Of a stretch of DNA of 64,000 nucleotides, positions 23,461-34,597 are shown piece by piece (position 1 is the first letter of the stretch; each line of letters starts with the position of its first letter). The stretch is from Zhengitettix transpicula. Lineage: Eukaryota; Arthropoda; Insecta; Orthoptera; Tetrigidae. The stretch covers positions 80,167,009 to 80,231,008 of the forward strand of contig CM073594.1 in the NCBI GenBank assembly GCA_037074705.1, in the 5' to 3' direction. The position numbers and the translations under genes were made by a program. The notes under the pieces were generated by a model, which was not told the DNA's origin, made no database searches, and saw nothing but the letters and a program-made list of their open reading frames with translations.

Positions 23461-23533
23461 TATTTCTCTTCACACAGTTAAATTACGTTCGAGGACCTGC
23501 GATGTTTGCCATGAGCAAAGATTATATAGCAAG

Positions 23534-24253
23534 GAAGCCTGCGAGGGATATTCTCTCGCAGGCAGAACCTTGTAGGAGAGACACGAAGGGGCCATATTTA
23601 GGAATGCCTTTTCTTCTCCGTTTTTGAACTAAGGTTCCCACATGCCGAGGCACCTCGGCCAGTTCTGAGAGGTGTATGTTCCGGGGTCACAGACCTTGGG
23701 CATACGGTAAGAATTGTCCGCTATTCCCATTGGAATACTCGGCCAACTGACTCCTAAACTGGTCGAGGCATGGAGAAGGGAATGCTGCGTCCCCACAGCA
23801 AACCCCTCTTCCAAGGTTCCCACGAACCGAGGCACTTTGGACTGTTTTGACAGATGTCTGTTCCTGGGTCGCAGACCTTGGGCATACGGTAAGAACTGTC
23901 CGCTATTCCCATTGGAATAGTCGGCCACCTGCCTCCTAAGCTGGTCGAGGCACGGAGAAGGGAATGCTGCGTCCCCACAGAAAACCCCTCTCCCGCCATC
24001 AGAATGGCGTAGGACAGGTGCCCAATGTCCGACCTACCTGGTGTAGGTTTTTTAGGGTTTGTCCTGAATCCCATTTAGGTGAATGTCGGGTTGGATCCTT
24101 AAATCATAGCCCGGAGGCCCTAGTTAACCCTTGACTACCTTCCTTCCTCTACTCTTCCGAACCCCCCACCCTTTCAAATCCCTTCGTATGGTATTAAAGG
24201 GGAATTGCTACCATGTGGATCACCCTCATGTAGCCTCTTACTATAAAAAATTG
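23534..24253 (+). mobile_element. R-A retroposon copy with internal duplication
   Basis: Begins with an inverted pair, GCCTGCGAG and CTCGCAGGC, around a short loop (23540-23562). It passes through the CCGAGGCACCTCGG palindrome at about 23646-23659 and ends TAGCCTCTTACTATAAAAAA near 24250. The block from GGTTCCCAC to CCTCTTCCAA (about 185 bp) is present twice in tandem, from 23632 and from 23815. It is the longest copy in plus orientation. No coding function recognised. Confidence 0.6.
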
Positions 24254-25290
24254 TTTTGCTTTGTAGAATATTATTTAAATAGTTTTTTCTGCAACTTGAA
24301 AATATTTAACTTTTTTTTCAGTTCCTCAAATATATTTCTATTTTTTTTCAAGTATAATTGTTAAGAATGAAAGTAAGAAAGAATATTTTTATAATATCGG
24401 CTATACGGAGTTTTATAGGACATTATATACGATACCTTAAAAGTCTGGAGTTTGGTTGGTAATAAATCAGAAAGTTCCATATCTAGAATATTAATTGTGG
24501 TTTTAAAGACCAACTGGAAAATCAGGAGATTAATTGAAGTTACTATGCTCTAGTTTTAATATCAGTAATCTACACATTGAGTCCTAGCTCGTATGAGAAT
24601 ATGCTTTAATACATCTAATTATTCAGCAGCAAACCAATCTACACTAGGCCCTTTTAGAGACCAAGGGCCATTATATCGAGGGAGCAAAGGTTGAGGAAGC
24701 TGCAGGAGTTAGTTTTAATTTTCTCGTTTCCTCTTTCGCGAACTTTACGTTTGAAAAGTGTTCGTCTGCAACTCGTGGGGGGAAGAGGTGGATGTTGCGG
24801 TAATCCCCCTCTCCCTCAATCTCACAGACAGATTAAGTCTCTGACAGTAATCCCCTCCCACTCAGAGTTATGCAAATATTAACAGATTCTTCATTCGGAG
24901 GGCGGCCAGCAAGGAAGAGATAGCTATTCCTCAAAGCACGCCGGGACATATTTTATCCCTTCTAATCCAGTCGCGAATATGGGAGCGGACGTGTGCAGCC
25001 GGCTGTGACTCTCAGCTTGTAATTAGAAATTGGGGCTATTCATGTCTGCAGGACATTCTTTCGGTTCATTGTCGCATCCTGAAATAAAAAAAAAACGCGA
25101 ACTCCGAATTGGATCCGTCTGCGGTGTAACTAAGAGACTACTTCATGCGTTTAACTCTGGAAACATTTTAACAGCGAATTATCGTAGTAAGGTTTGCTTT
25201 TAATTAAGTAATGGTAACTGAAACTAAAGTTTATCTTTAAAGCGCTGAAATTTGATTGACTTCTTCATTTTTGCTGAACTTTATTAATTA
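24254..25290. other. Unclassified DNA
   Basis: No gene seen. The T-rich stretch 24254-24370 gives way to AT-rich DNA. Bases about 24740-25080 are GC-richer, unique here, and might be conserved non-coding sequence. Confidence 0.3.
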
Positions 25291-26058
25291 CTAGCTGGGT
25301 GCCCGGCGTTGCCCGGTGAACTAATTTATATGAACCAGAAAAGTATTTAATTCTATAGAAATCTTTAGTCAAGAAGTGATTTAACCTAAATCTAAATGTT
25401 CCTAGTTTCGTACATACTTTCAACCGATAGTGCATTAATTGCATAAATACATTGAATTTAATTACATCAGTCCCAACAAACATACCTTCGAATCTTTTTA
25501 CGAATAGAATACTTAAATATGCTTGATGATCATTACAGGATATAATTATTCCTCAGTCTTTAGACATTACGAAAGATTAAATTCATGAAATTGATTGCTA
25601 GAATCACAATGTATATGCAATATTGGACTAATATGGCACTAAAAATAAATTATATTATCCGCAAGGATCGTAAAGTATTTCGTATTGTTTTTATTATCAT
25701 TCTATGGAGTATTTATGGATAAAATTATACTTTTTATTCAATGAAAATATTTATTCTGTATTTCATTACGTAAATAGGAACTATTTCCTTTGTTCGTCGC
25801 GTAGTAACATCTCTCTCTGTCGCGTGACGTCACGGTCTCTTTGGGCGCAGTAATTTAACACAAATTTATCACGTTTTTGAATTATAATTCTTTCCACATT
25901 TATGCTATGGGTTTGTCACCCCCACAGTACCGGTTCTCAATTTTGGCAGAATACGTATACCAATTTTTGTTGCATTCTGTCCACGCGATACAATTTGTAT
26001 AAAGAACAACGTAATTACATACATACATACATACCTACATCCTTTTTTATTATATAGA
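25291..26058 (-). mobile_element. Helitron-like element, HeliBat-like ends
   Basis: 768 bp. The minus strand starts TCTATATAATAAAAAAGG after A, identical over 18 bases to the start at 4604. It ends CCGGGCAACGCCGGGC, then ACCCAGCTAG before T, with a perfect CCGG/CCGG hairpin stem around GCAACG. GTATGTATGTATG follows the 5' end as in the longer copy. It is a shorter deletion relative lacking the 280-bp array, and is non-coding. Confidence 0.75.
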
Positions 26059-26924
26059 TAAAAATTCTCCAGCCCAGTCTCATTACGTTATGTGGTTTAC
26101 ATCTATTCAAAAAATCTGAAATTAGCTTTCCTTATTTTATATTCCTTCAGGTAAAAGAATCCTGTACCGAGAGAAACACTATCCAGACTCAGGACATATT
26201 TAAATTTCGTTGCATTTAAATTTGTCTCTAATTCACTGTAATATTAATAAAATTAAATAACAGTCTATGTCAGGCTGTGATTTCTCTTCTTAAAGAATTT
26301 GTAATGAATGATAAATTATAGCATGTTATTTCGGAAAACGGAAGACGTTTGTTTGATTAGGATAAGGCTACTGAACTCAAATATGGCCTGCGTCCCTTTT
26401 GGGACAAAGTAAGATCGATACAATGAGCCCGCGAACATGAAGCCGTTAAAACTAGTGACTGACAGCTTGGAGTGACGACCGTGTAGCGCGGTACCGGAAA
26501 TAAACAAAAGACAAATAATTCATGTGCCTTTAGAAATCATACTTACTTTTACCTTGGGCTCCAACCTGCTGATTAACGATTATCTTACACGGGAAATTTA
26601 TTCAAAATAACAAAAACAAATGTAAACAAATAATTACAACTTTCAGGCATACTCGGTAGTTCGACTTCTACGTTATTGCTTCTAATTAATTGCCGGCTAC
26701 TCAGGAAGCAAAAGTGACTCCTCTCATGAGGATAAACTGTGGTGGTTTTGGTTGCAATTGTGTTCCGGTACAGGCTAGTACATTATCAATGCGCATATTT
26801 TTTTCAATCAGCAATAAGCAATACTGCTACAACCATTTTCATTAATTAAATGTACGTAGTTTCTTCACAAAATCAACTAAAAAAATCAATATTATGTATT
26901 TTATGCATTATAAATCTGATCCTC
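26059..26924. other. Unclassified DNA
   Basis: No gene seen. Holds a ~120-bp segment (26387-26505) shared with 59380-59490, entered separately. Confidence 0.3.
26387..26505 (+). repeat. Interspersed repeat shared with 59380-59490
   Basis: Both places have TTGGGACAAAG-AAG, GATACAAT, CCCGC, AACAT, CGTTAAAA and GTGACTGACAGCTT.GAGTG followed by ACGACCG, in order with the same spacing. Only two copies are seen, so the family and its ends are unknown. Confidence 0.6.
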
Positions 26925-27970
26925 AATTCCACTTATTTCAAGTTTAATCAGGTTCACTATCATCACGTCAAAGGTTCTCCCATCCGAAGCCCCTTTAGAG
27001 ATGAGAGATTTAGATAATTCGTGTCTTTATCTACTTCCTGCCCAACCTCTTTGCTACATCAGATATGTAGATGACATTTTTTGTATTGTCAATACCTCTC
27101 AAATCAACCTAATAGTGGATACTTTCTATAATTATCATCCCAACTTACAATTCACCCATGAACTTGAATTCAACCATTCTCTTAATTTCCATGATGTCAC
27201 TGGATCCCTTCTCAATACTTCCATTTTCACCAACTGGTTCAGAAAACTCACATACTCTGGACGTGTTCTCAGTTATCTTTGTGATCATCCTCGAGGCCAA
27301 AAGAGAGCTATGGTATACCATCTTGTAGACAAAGCTATATTACTTTTTAACTCCACGTTCCATCAACACAACTTAAATATTGCCCAAAACATTTAAATCT
27401 CCAATGAGTGCCCTTTAATTTGTATTATTAAACACATAAGCATCAGATTGAACAAAATCCAGTATCCTACTGTCAATCGTCTCTAAACTCCTCAAGGCAA
27501 ATATTTTCTCGTGCTCCCATATTCCAAATTTCTACATCACAAATTCATTTAAATATTTAAAGAATATCTAATATTCATCATTTACAGATCCACTAATACT
27601 CTTTCCCCCTCGATTGAAGACCACAAGGACCCACTTGACACCTACAGCAAACATTGTGTTGTTTACAAAATATCTTGCTGTAATTGTAATTCCTGCTACA
27701 TAGGGCAAACAAAACGATCACTTAATACCCGTATCAAGGTAACTATGTCTAATACCAAATTCCCATTGACAAACAATCTGTAGTCTCCAAACATATAAAC
27801 AGTTCAAAACATACATTTGATTGGCAAAATGATAAGATTTTGGACATTGACAGCAGGTACAGTTCCAGACTCATTTCAAAGATGCTTCACATTAAATCAA
27901 ACAACTTAGTTAATGTACAAACAAACACAAAGAAACTCTGCTATGATCCCTTATTATTTCGCTAAACCTT
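26925..27970 (+). pseudogene. Penelope-like RT plus GIY-YIG endonuclease (broken)
   Basis: Reading starts with FKFNQVHYHHVKGSPI (about 26938-26985), the motif before the catalytic site. After a one-base shift the open stretch 27001-27396 gives CYIRYVDDIFCI with the YVDD metal-binding aspartates, then LNFHDVT and a HPRGQKRAMVYHLVDKAI segment. These are the classic Penelope thumb-side motifs. A stop follows. At 27635-27740 the frame encodes VVYKISC, two Cys pairs, then CYIGQTKRSLNTRI, the GIY-YIG nuclease core. The N-terminal half of the RT is lacking and stops are present, so no product is expected. Confidence 0.8.
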
Positions 27971-28029
27971 CTGTTTTCCCATTGTTGTTGCTCCCGTACT
28001 GTTACGCTAACCCTTCGACTCTCCCATTG

Positions 28030-28240
28030 TCGTTGCGTTCTCGTCGCTTTTGAGTTTTGTCAACTGACGAGTGCAGTTGTGTCGCTCTAGGCTCTTCTTC
28101 GCACCTGGCGAAAGGCACAAGAATCCCAGAAACGTTGTACGGTATTGATATTATCACTTTTAATGTCTGAAGTGACCATTTTTTATTAATTTCTTATTAA
28201 TTAATTTCAATCAGACGTATTGTTTTTCATTTTAATAATT
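28030..28240 (+). repeat. Penelope terminal repeat (pseudo-LTR) copy
   Basis: Bears CAACTGACGAGTGCAGTTGT, GTCGCTCTA, TCTTCTTCGCACCTG, the phrase GAAACGTTGT, then TATTATCACTTTT. The same string of phrases lies reversed at 50226-50390 and directly at 63130-63260. Confidence 0.65.
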
Positions 28241-28597
28241 GAAGAAGGCTGAAGATAGTGGTTAAATATTTAGACAATTTTCCGTAAAATATAATGTTTC
28301 GTATTTCTGCCTTTAACCGCAATTTTCAATAGTGAAAAAGCAGAGGAACAATATTCTGGGAAGTACAGGAAAAATTTAATTAAATCTACTTCGCAATTTT
28401 AACTAGACGCAGCCTTTATTCAGGTAAGGAAGAACGGTTGGAAGGTTAAGCAATAATCCCAAGGGTTAGACAGATGCAAAAGTGTACTGGAGTCGTTCAG
28501 CTTCAGAAGGAATAAGAACCAGAGTCGTAGAAAATTTCCCCGAGTCTGAAAGTTACCGGATTTTGAGAATATTCATGGACATTTTATTTTATTTTTT
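28241..28597. other. Unclassified DNA
   Basis: Nothing recognised. Confidence 0.3.
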
Positions 28598-28858
28598 AGG
28601 GTAACAGGCTACATGAGGGTAATCCACATGGTGGAAACTCCCCTTTAATAGCATAGTAGGGGATTTGAAATGTGGGATGCGGAAGGGTAGAGGAAGGTAG
28701 CCAAGGGTTAACTAGGGCCCTCGGGCTATGGTTAAAGGATCCTACCTGGGAATTACCCTTAAAGTAATGCAGGGAAAATCATAGAAAAATCTGCATCAGG
28801 TAGGTTGGTCATTTGGTACTTGTCCCACGCCCTTCCGACGGCGGGAGAGGGGTGAGAA
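28598..28858 (-). mobile_element. R-A retroposon copy, 5'-truncated
   Basis: Sense strand is minus. The plus strand begins with a T-run (complement of the A-tail) and then AGGGTAACAGGCTACATGAG. About 260 bp of the 3' part remain, ending near the GGCGGGAGAGGGGT block. Good example of a short 5'-truncated copy. Confidence 0.6.
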
Positions 28859-29826
28859 GGCTTACAATCAAAAAGTACTCGAAACCAATTGTACCTGCCA
28901 ATATTGACAGAAAAACTAAGGATAATATTGTCGGTGGAAATAATTAGAATTTACTTGACCAGTTATAGCGAGTTAATCAGACTCTCAGTCAAGCGCAGGG
29001 AAAATCCAGTTCGAACTCTGAACAAAGTAGCATTACAACGTCAGATATGTCATCTGATCATCTGTCCGTATGAAATCAGTCAGATAACTGTTCCCACTTC
29101 CCACCCCACGGCCTCTGCCGTTTATGTCAAGTATACGTAGTTAAATATTTTGATCTAATTATCGCAATTATAAATTTTTTTAAGAAATAATAGTTTAAAA
29201 AAATAATAATACCATTTAATATATTGGATATATTCTGTTGCATATTGTTCCGAGACGTGTGACACGTTTTGCGATTGGTTAACAACCTAGAAAAGAAATA
29301 AGGTGGAGTCGTTTCTGTTGGACCGAGTCAGCACGTCACGTCTGGACAGGGAACGCACGTGACTACGTGCAACGTGAGGGCGTCACGACATCCCGCAGGA
29401 ATCTAACGACATCGTGTCGCTTTCGGCTCTTCCTTGTCCTGCAAGTGAAACCAATCGGAATCGCCGACAATGTTTACCTGACACAAACGAATTCTGCGTC
29501 TAGGTACTTCATTGCAATCGGTTCTCTCTTGATGCTCAAACACATGGAAGGTCATCATAATTGAGATTAGAAAGTTTTGAACACTCGAGTTCGATTACAA
29601 GTTAAACAAGAACGGTAAATAGCAATCTTATATGGGCATTTCCGTTCTAAAACCCATTAATAGGGTTAGCCGTATTGGTAGTTTTGATAAGAGAGAATCA
29701 ATTGTGTAACTTCAGTGACGTCACACCACATCACATGAAAAGCGCTCACGTCAAGGTGCAGACTTAATCATACATTACTCACATACATTATGTCACAAAC
29801 ATAATATTTGTTTCCTGCGCTTATTC
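28859..29826. other. Unclassified DNA
   Basis: No gene seen. Includes the ACGTG-rich cluster at 29251-29390. Short frames (83 and 65 codons) lack domains. Confidence 0.3.
29251..29390. promoter_or_regulatory. Cluster of ACGTG cores (E-box/HRE-like)
   Basis: About eight ACGTG/CACGT cores occur in roughly 135 bases: GAGACGTGTGACACG, GCACGTCACGT, CGCACGTGACTACGTGC and AACGTGAGGG. One is a perfect CACGTG E-box. In this AT-rich setting such density is unusual. It could bind bHLH-PAS or bHLH-ZIP factors. No adjacent gene is seen, so function is speculative. Confidence 0.25.
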
Positions 29827-30020
29827 CCCTCTCCAAACAACACACTTCCAGTAATCGGAACGGCGTGGGACAAGTAGCAAGAGCCCGACCTACCTGATGC
29901 AGGTTCTCTGGGGTCACATATTCGCTTATGCCTTACACAATAACCACTGTGCTCTTGTTTGTAAAAGGAGAGTTGCCACAATGTGGATTAGTCCCAATAA
30001 GCTTGTTTGTTAAAAATAAA
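29827..30020 (+). mobile_element. R-A retroposon copy, 3' end with deletion
   Basis: Contains GGCGTGGGACAAGTA, CCCGACCTACCTGATGCAGG and the terminal GTTGCCACAATGTGGATTA...GCTTGTTTGTTAAAAATAAAAA. The middle of the 3' half is deleted compared with the other copies. Confidence 0.5.
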
Positions 30021-30836
30021 AATAGTGATATAAAAATACAAATACATTGCCTTATACATTTTGTTTAGTAACAAAACACTTTCTGACGTAAGGCCGTGTA
30101 TTTGTTTACTTATATTACTGCGAATGTCAGATATTATTTCAAATATACTGTGGAATTCTTTTATATTCTAATATGTGGACTCAATAACCGATAATGAAGT
30201 GTAAAAGAGAAATTTTAAGGGGGCGAGATTATCACATATTTTTATTAATGTTATGTATTAAAATGAATTGTAATAATCATTCTGCATAAAATTACGAACA
30301 CTATTCAGTAAATTTAAATTTAATTTTACCGCTTCCGGTACAGAAAAAGAAATGATTTCTCAACGAATAAATATTCTGTTCTACGTAAATTTTACGTAAT
30401 GTTTTCACAATAATAATTTATAGTGATAATCTATTCACTTTTGAGTTATGCATGTTTAATTTTAGTGATATATATATTTTTCTACGAAATAATTTACAAT
30501 TTTCTTGTAATTAATTTGAATTTATTTTTCGTACGTTTTCCAGTATAATTTCTCCTAGAAAAGCAGCCTGCTGTCTCAATGTCGTTACTAGAAATTCGTT
30601 CTCTAGTTCCTCCGTTTTTATTTCTGTAAAGCATTGGTCAGTTCTGATATCCTTAAGTTACTTTTGATTCCATTATATCCAACCTAACATTCGGTTTAAA
30701 CTATCTTCATTCATTCAAGATGTGACAATCCAATTTTCAGTTTTATATTAATTTTCTACTGATTTCGAGTTAATGCCACTAACTTTACAATTTAATTACG
30801 ATTTATAATATTTGTGATTCCATCTGTTCAATATAT
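30021..30836. other. AT-rich DNA with a small Penelope-arm fragment
   Basis: Bases about 30085-30140 (GTGTATTTGTTTACTTATAT and CAGATATT) resemble the right-arm tail of the inverted repeat at 13682-14045. The rest is unclassified. Confidence 0.35.
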
Positions 30837-31789
30837 TGTAATGCCAATTAAACAAGCCATTAATTCGTTTTAATATAATTAAATTGTTAGCGGTACGAAT
30901 CCGTAAAGTCGACAATGAAGGCGGGTTTTACTTTGTTCAACAATGGAGACCGCGCGCGGAGAAAACGCAGTATGCACTTGAAGAACGCTAGTCTGGAATC
31001 GGCGATTGAAAGGTGAAGGAGTCTAAAATCTGCGTACGAGAGATGAAACTGTTAAAAGTCGACAGTTTGGTTCACCTAGTGCAACAAACAGTAAAGTTTG
31101 CAGTTATAAAGTACGAATGGCGAATCCTGTATTTCTATATGAAAGTAGACAAATATATTACGGAGAGATTTATATAATAATTTGCTCAGGGTGAAGAAAA
31201 TGGTTGCTTCACGCTGATTGAACAACTATCGCATAGAAGAGACCGGAATCCTCTAGCAGACCAAAGGGGGCGGTTCATCCGAGGTTCCAGATAGCAGAGG
31301 ACGAGTATTTTAATCGTGTGTATTAAAATTTTCAATGAAGTGTAGAGTCAGTGTAAAAATGGCCTTTTAGTGTGGTAGTTTTCAAGATACAAGAGAGATC
31401 TGGTAGCAGACAGACGTTCCTTGAGTAACGAAAGGTTTATACAAATTTGTAAACGATAATTAAAAATGTATAGTCAGATTTAGTTCAGTTTTCGTTTCGT
31501 TCAGTTTTCTTTTCATTTATTTTCATATTGTTTTAGGTTAACTTGTTATATTTTAATTGTTAATTGTCAGTTTATACATTGATTTTGTTCTAATTATCAA
31601 TCCCAGTTATGACCCTGAGATATAGAGATCCGACGTATTTGATTGTAATGATATAAAAACTGTATGTTCATAAATGCCACGAATTAATAAATGAAAATTA
31701 AAGTATTTTTTTAAATGGATGAAATTCGGCATGCAAAATAGGTCTTGTACATTGTAAATTTGTCAACAATAATCGAATTAGAGAGAATA

Positions 31790-32425
31790 TATTGAAAATA
31801 CAAGAAAAAGGAAACCGGATAACTATAGTCATCTCTACCGGCGCATAAGGAGATAGAAGGACACGACAGGGCAGATCTAGCGAAGATGGAAGCTGATCAT
31901 CAAGGAAGATCCAGCAACCTGCCAATCTGCACCAGCAGGGACTGCAGAGTAGGGCTCTACAAGGAACTGGAGGGAAAGTGGAGTAGACCTGTGAAACCAG
32001 AGGAATGCGGAGTCATCCTCAGATATTTCAGCAGCATCAGAGAAAGAACTATCTCGAAGGCAACAGGTTGTTGTAGCCAAAATAAGAACATCGCACTCCA
32101 GTTTCACTCACTCATTCCTGATTTCCAGATCTCCGCAGCCGGTATGCAGCTCATGCAAGGAGCCCACAACAATTCCTCATGTGCTCTTTGACTGCCCCAA
32201 ATATAGCGAGATAAGAAGATCAACCATAGCCGCCCATTCAATGATGGAGATTTGCAACTCATCAGCAGCAATAAACAACCTCATAGACTTTACGATGAAA
32301 ACTGATTTGTTTAAAGTAATTTAAATGTTATACAAATGTAGAACTTAACAGATGTAAGTCGCTAATGACCAAAAGGTTAATGTGACGTTAAATTGTAATT
32401 TTTCTTTTAAAAAAACTTCTTTTAA
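31790..32425 (+). pseudogene. LINE 3' fragment with RNase H end and zinc finger
   Basis: Non-LTR retrotransposon tail of the RNase H-bearing I-like group. Around 31870 the frame has ADLAK-like residues, the usual end of the RNase H domain. After a frameshift near 32060 the frame reads VVVAKIRTSHSSFTHSFL followed by CSSCKEPTTIPHVLFDC, a CX2CX8HX4C finger typical of the C-terminus. It stops at about 32322. The 3' untranslated piece (GATGTAAGTCGCTAATGACC) resembles I-element tails. It is 5'-truncated and sits inside the older LTR. Confidence 0.7.
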
Positions 32426-32485
32426 AGCTTAGTAAGTGTTGTTAATTATTCCTATGATTAAAGACCACCTTTTTAATCATTATAT

Positions 32486-32930
32486 TGTAACGTGAAAGAA
32501 TAGTGTTTCCCCGAAAAACTGTACAGTACGAGGGATGACCGCTGTGGAAGGGGGATGACCTGGTTTTTAGGTAAGGGTGGACAATAGCTGGAGGGAAGAA
32601 GGGACAGTAGTGGTTGACTAGCGGGACTGGGGAGACGGCGATCGTGTATGAAAGTGGAAAAACGTGGAGCCGGGAAGTGTTGGATGGTGACGCCAGCAAG
32701 TGTTCCTGCATCCAGACGCCGAGACCACCTCCAGGAATTCGTATGTAATTAACTAATGTATACGCACATCAGTAGTGATTCGCGAGCTTCCAACTTGCAT
32801 TAAAATTGTATTAATAAATTACCTAGATTTTTACATGTGTTCTTTTAATCGAGCCCTTTGCCAGCAAAGTTGGGAGCTGAACCCACACAATTTTTGTGTT
32901 CTGACATCCCGCAAGGGTAAGCAGGTTACA
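32486..32930 (+). repeat. 5' LTR
   Basis: TGTAAC...TTACA, 445 bp. An AATAAA at 32813-32818 may serve polyadenylation and would place R nearby. It differs from the 3' LTR at GGGTGG versus GGGCGG (about 32578) and AAATTA versus AAATGA (about 32820). Confidence 0.95.
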
Positions 32931-32932
32931 CA

Positions 32933-32950
32933 TGGCGCCCAACTCGTGGC
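32933..32950 (+). other. Primer-binding site (tRNA-Lys-like)
   Basis: TGGCGCCCAACTCGTGGC lies two bases after the LTR. The first 11 bases and 15 of 18 overall match the tRNA-Lys site TGGCGCCCAACGTGGGGC. It would prime minus-strand DNA synthesis. Confidence 0.75.
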
Positions 32951-32992
32951 CGTGAATACTACTGATGTTGCGCAAAAATTCCGTACTACCGT

Positions 32993-34597
32993 GTGGGTCT
33001 AAATTTTGTTGCCAGTCAAATTTGTAAGGTCATTTACTTTATGCCAATCGTGCTAAGATCGGGACGTGTCATAATCGGACATACGGAAAGGTGCACGGAG
33101 AATTTGGCGAGAGGAAATAGGAAGTCCTTAATGATGGCGTCTGAAATAAGTAAAGACAGTGAGAATAGTGAGTTGTTGGAAATGGAGATTGCTGATCAGA
33201 CACTGTTGGGTTGTAATAGTAACGACGGAGGTATAAATACTGGGGACATGCCGCGCTCAAGGTATGACGAGCAATCGGATAAAGAAGCAGACATGACGAC
33301 TTTGTTGCGCAGTCTGTTAAATGGATTTGAGGAATTGAAGGAGAGTCAGGCGACTAAGTTTAGAAATCTGTCAGAGGAAATTTGGCGAAACAATAAAAAA
33401 TTAGATAAACGAATTGACGTCGCGGTTGCTAGAATAGAACAAGTAAGGGAAGAATGTAAGCAAGAATTAAAGCAGACCACAGAGGAATTACACCTTAGGG
33501 TGAACGAGAAGATAGGAGGAGAATTAGGGGTAATAATGACGCACGCGAATGAAACACGGACTATGGCTGTAGAGGTGAAAAAACAACAGGAACAACTAGG
33601 TCAGAACCATGAGGCGTTAGAGCGGCGTGTAGATATGCTTGTTGAAGAAATTGAAAAACAGAAAAGTGAAACAGAAGATTGCCGCAGTGACTTAATCCAG
33701 GTAAAAAGCAAAGTGGATAGCACAATGGCAGGCGTGAATACTATAGATAGTCGAGCAAGTCCTACAGGGACGCAGTTCGTCACCAGTCCGCCACCGTATG
33801 TTCCACAAGTACAAGAAGTGAAGCCGTTTACGGGAAGGGGAGAAGTCCATCCTCGCAAATTTGTTGTGGAGGTGGATGAATATTGTAAAATGAAAAATAT
33901 TCCAATGGAATATAGGGCGCTCACCTTCAAGTCCTTCATTGCACCGAATTTGTCTTTGTGGAAAGATACATACTTAGATGAGGCAAGCGAATACGATGAA
34001 GCAAAAGAAATCTTCCTGAAAAGATTTTGGGATGAAACTCGTCAATGGAAAGTTAGAGAATCAATTTGGTATGGAAAATTTTGTCCGCGTGGAAGTTTGT
34101 CAAGAGAAGACTACGTAGCAGATAAAATTCAACAGAATAAATTTTTAAATGAGCCTATTGAAGAAAATCGGATTATTTATCTACTCTGTAGACACTTTGA
34201 GGCGAGGTTTGCACAGCTACTCTGCACAAGGGATCCGAAGACGGTGATAGACTTGTTGGCATGTGTGCGTGAATTTGAGCAAATTGAACGTCAGGCTGGG
34301 GAAGGCACTGAACACGACCAGAGGGTCCAGGGGTGGAGAAATTTTCCTAGTACGGACAGACAATGCCACGCGCCGGAGCGGGTGGATCATAAATCACATA
34401 ATAATGAAGCGTGCAACGAGAGAGGTCCCGAATTTCATAGAAGTGAAACGCGTCAAGGTTGGGGTCGAGGAAGACGCGGCAGATACGGACCTGGACGTAA
34501 GAATGGGATGCCGTTAAACGGAACAAACACCAGAGGCACAGCTGGGCCAGAGTTGCATGATAATTCTCAAGAGGCACAGAGGGGGCAGGAAAACTAA
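32993..34597 (+). CDS. Gag structural polyprotein
   Basis: Forms the particle that packages the element RNA. The open frame is 534 codons. The start at 33041 (MPIVLRSGRV, residue 17) is a plausible alternative because the first 16 residues lie close to the PBS leader. Residues ~100-245 are charged and heptad-like, probably a coiled coil. Residues ~271-435 (from VKPFTGRGEVHPRKFVVEV through FLKRFW and CVREFEQIERQ) resemble the capsid-type retrotransposon Gag domain. The tail (440-534) is Arg/Gly-rich (GWGRGRRGRYG) and probably binds RNA; no CCHC knuckle is visible. It ends in TAA at 34595-34597, overlapping the pol frame. No stops or shifts. Confidence 0.85.
   Translation: MGLNFVASQICKVIYFMPIVLRSGRVIIGHTERCTENLARGNRKSLMMASEISKDSENSELLEMEIADQTLLGCNSNDGGINTGDMPRSRYDEQSDKEADMTTLLRSLLNGFEELKESQATKFRNLSEEIWRNNKKLDKRIDVAVARIEQVREECKQELKQTTEELHLRVNEKIGGELGVIMTHANETRTMAVEVKKQQEQLGQNHEALERRVDMLVEEIEKQKSETEDCRSDLIQVKSKVDSTMAGVNTIDSRASPTGTQFVTSPPPYVPQVQEVKPFTGRGEVHPRKFVVEVDEYCKMKNIPMEYRALTFKSFIAPNLSLWKDTYLDEASEYDEAKEIFLKRFWDETRQWKVRESIWYGKFCPRGSLSREDYVADKIQQNKFLNEPIEENRIIYLLCRHFEARFAQLLCTRDPKTVIDLLACVREFEQIERQAGEGTEHDQRVQGWRNFPSTDRQCHAPERVDHKSHNNEACNERGPEFHRSETRQGWGRGRRGRYGPGRKNGMPLNGTNTRGTAGPELHDNSQEAQRGQEN
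34564..34597 (+). promoter_or_regulatory. gag-pol overlap, candidate -1 frameshift site
   Basis: The pol frame is open from 34564 and overlaps the end of gag by 34 bases in the -1 frame. GGAAAAC (34588-34594) sits directly before the gag stop TAA. It is slippery-like but not a perfect X-XXY-YYZ heptamer. No ATG starts pol before the protease, which favours frameshift expression. Confidence 0.45.

Larger units (their letters stand above)
26925..28240 (+). mobile_element. Penelope-like retroelement, decayed
   Basis: Contains, in order on the plus strand, reverse-transcriptase motifs, a GIY-YIG endonuclease and a terminal segment (about 28030-28240) that recurs at 50226-50455 and 63085-63280. 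This is the domain order of the Penelope superfamily. The 5' half of the RT is missing and frames are broken. The terminal segment has a CTGGCGAAAGG..CCCAGAAACGTTG hairpin discussed under findings. It is the best-preserved Penelope copy in the window. Confidence 0.8.

Noticed and set aside
22831..23473. Long Leu/Ser/Cys-rich open frames (up to 189 codons) on the minus strand and an Arg/Glu-rich frame on the plus strand
   Set aside because: They are translations of the GA/ACAG low-complexity array. All overlapping frames show the same artificial composition.
23629..24074. Recurring frames such as those ending CDPGTYTSQN and CLGMWEP in many places
   Set aside because: They recur only because the R-A retroposon DNA recurs. 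Frames occur on both strands, breaks differ among copies, and no domain is seen.
31886..32191. 101-codon plus frame treated as an independent gene
   Set aside because: It is one frame of a frameshifted LINE tail. The zinc-finger part continues in a different frame.
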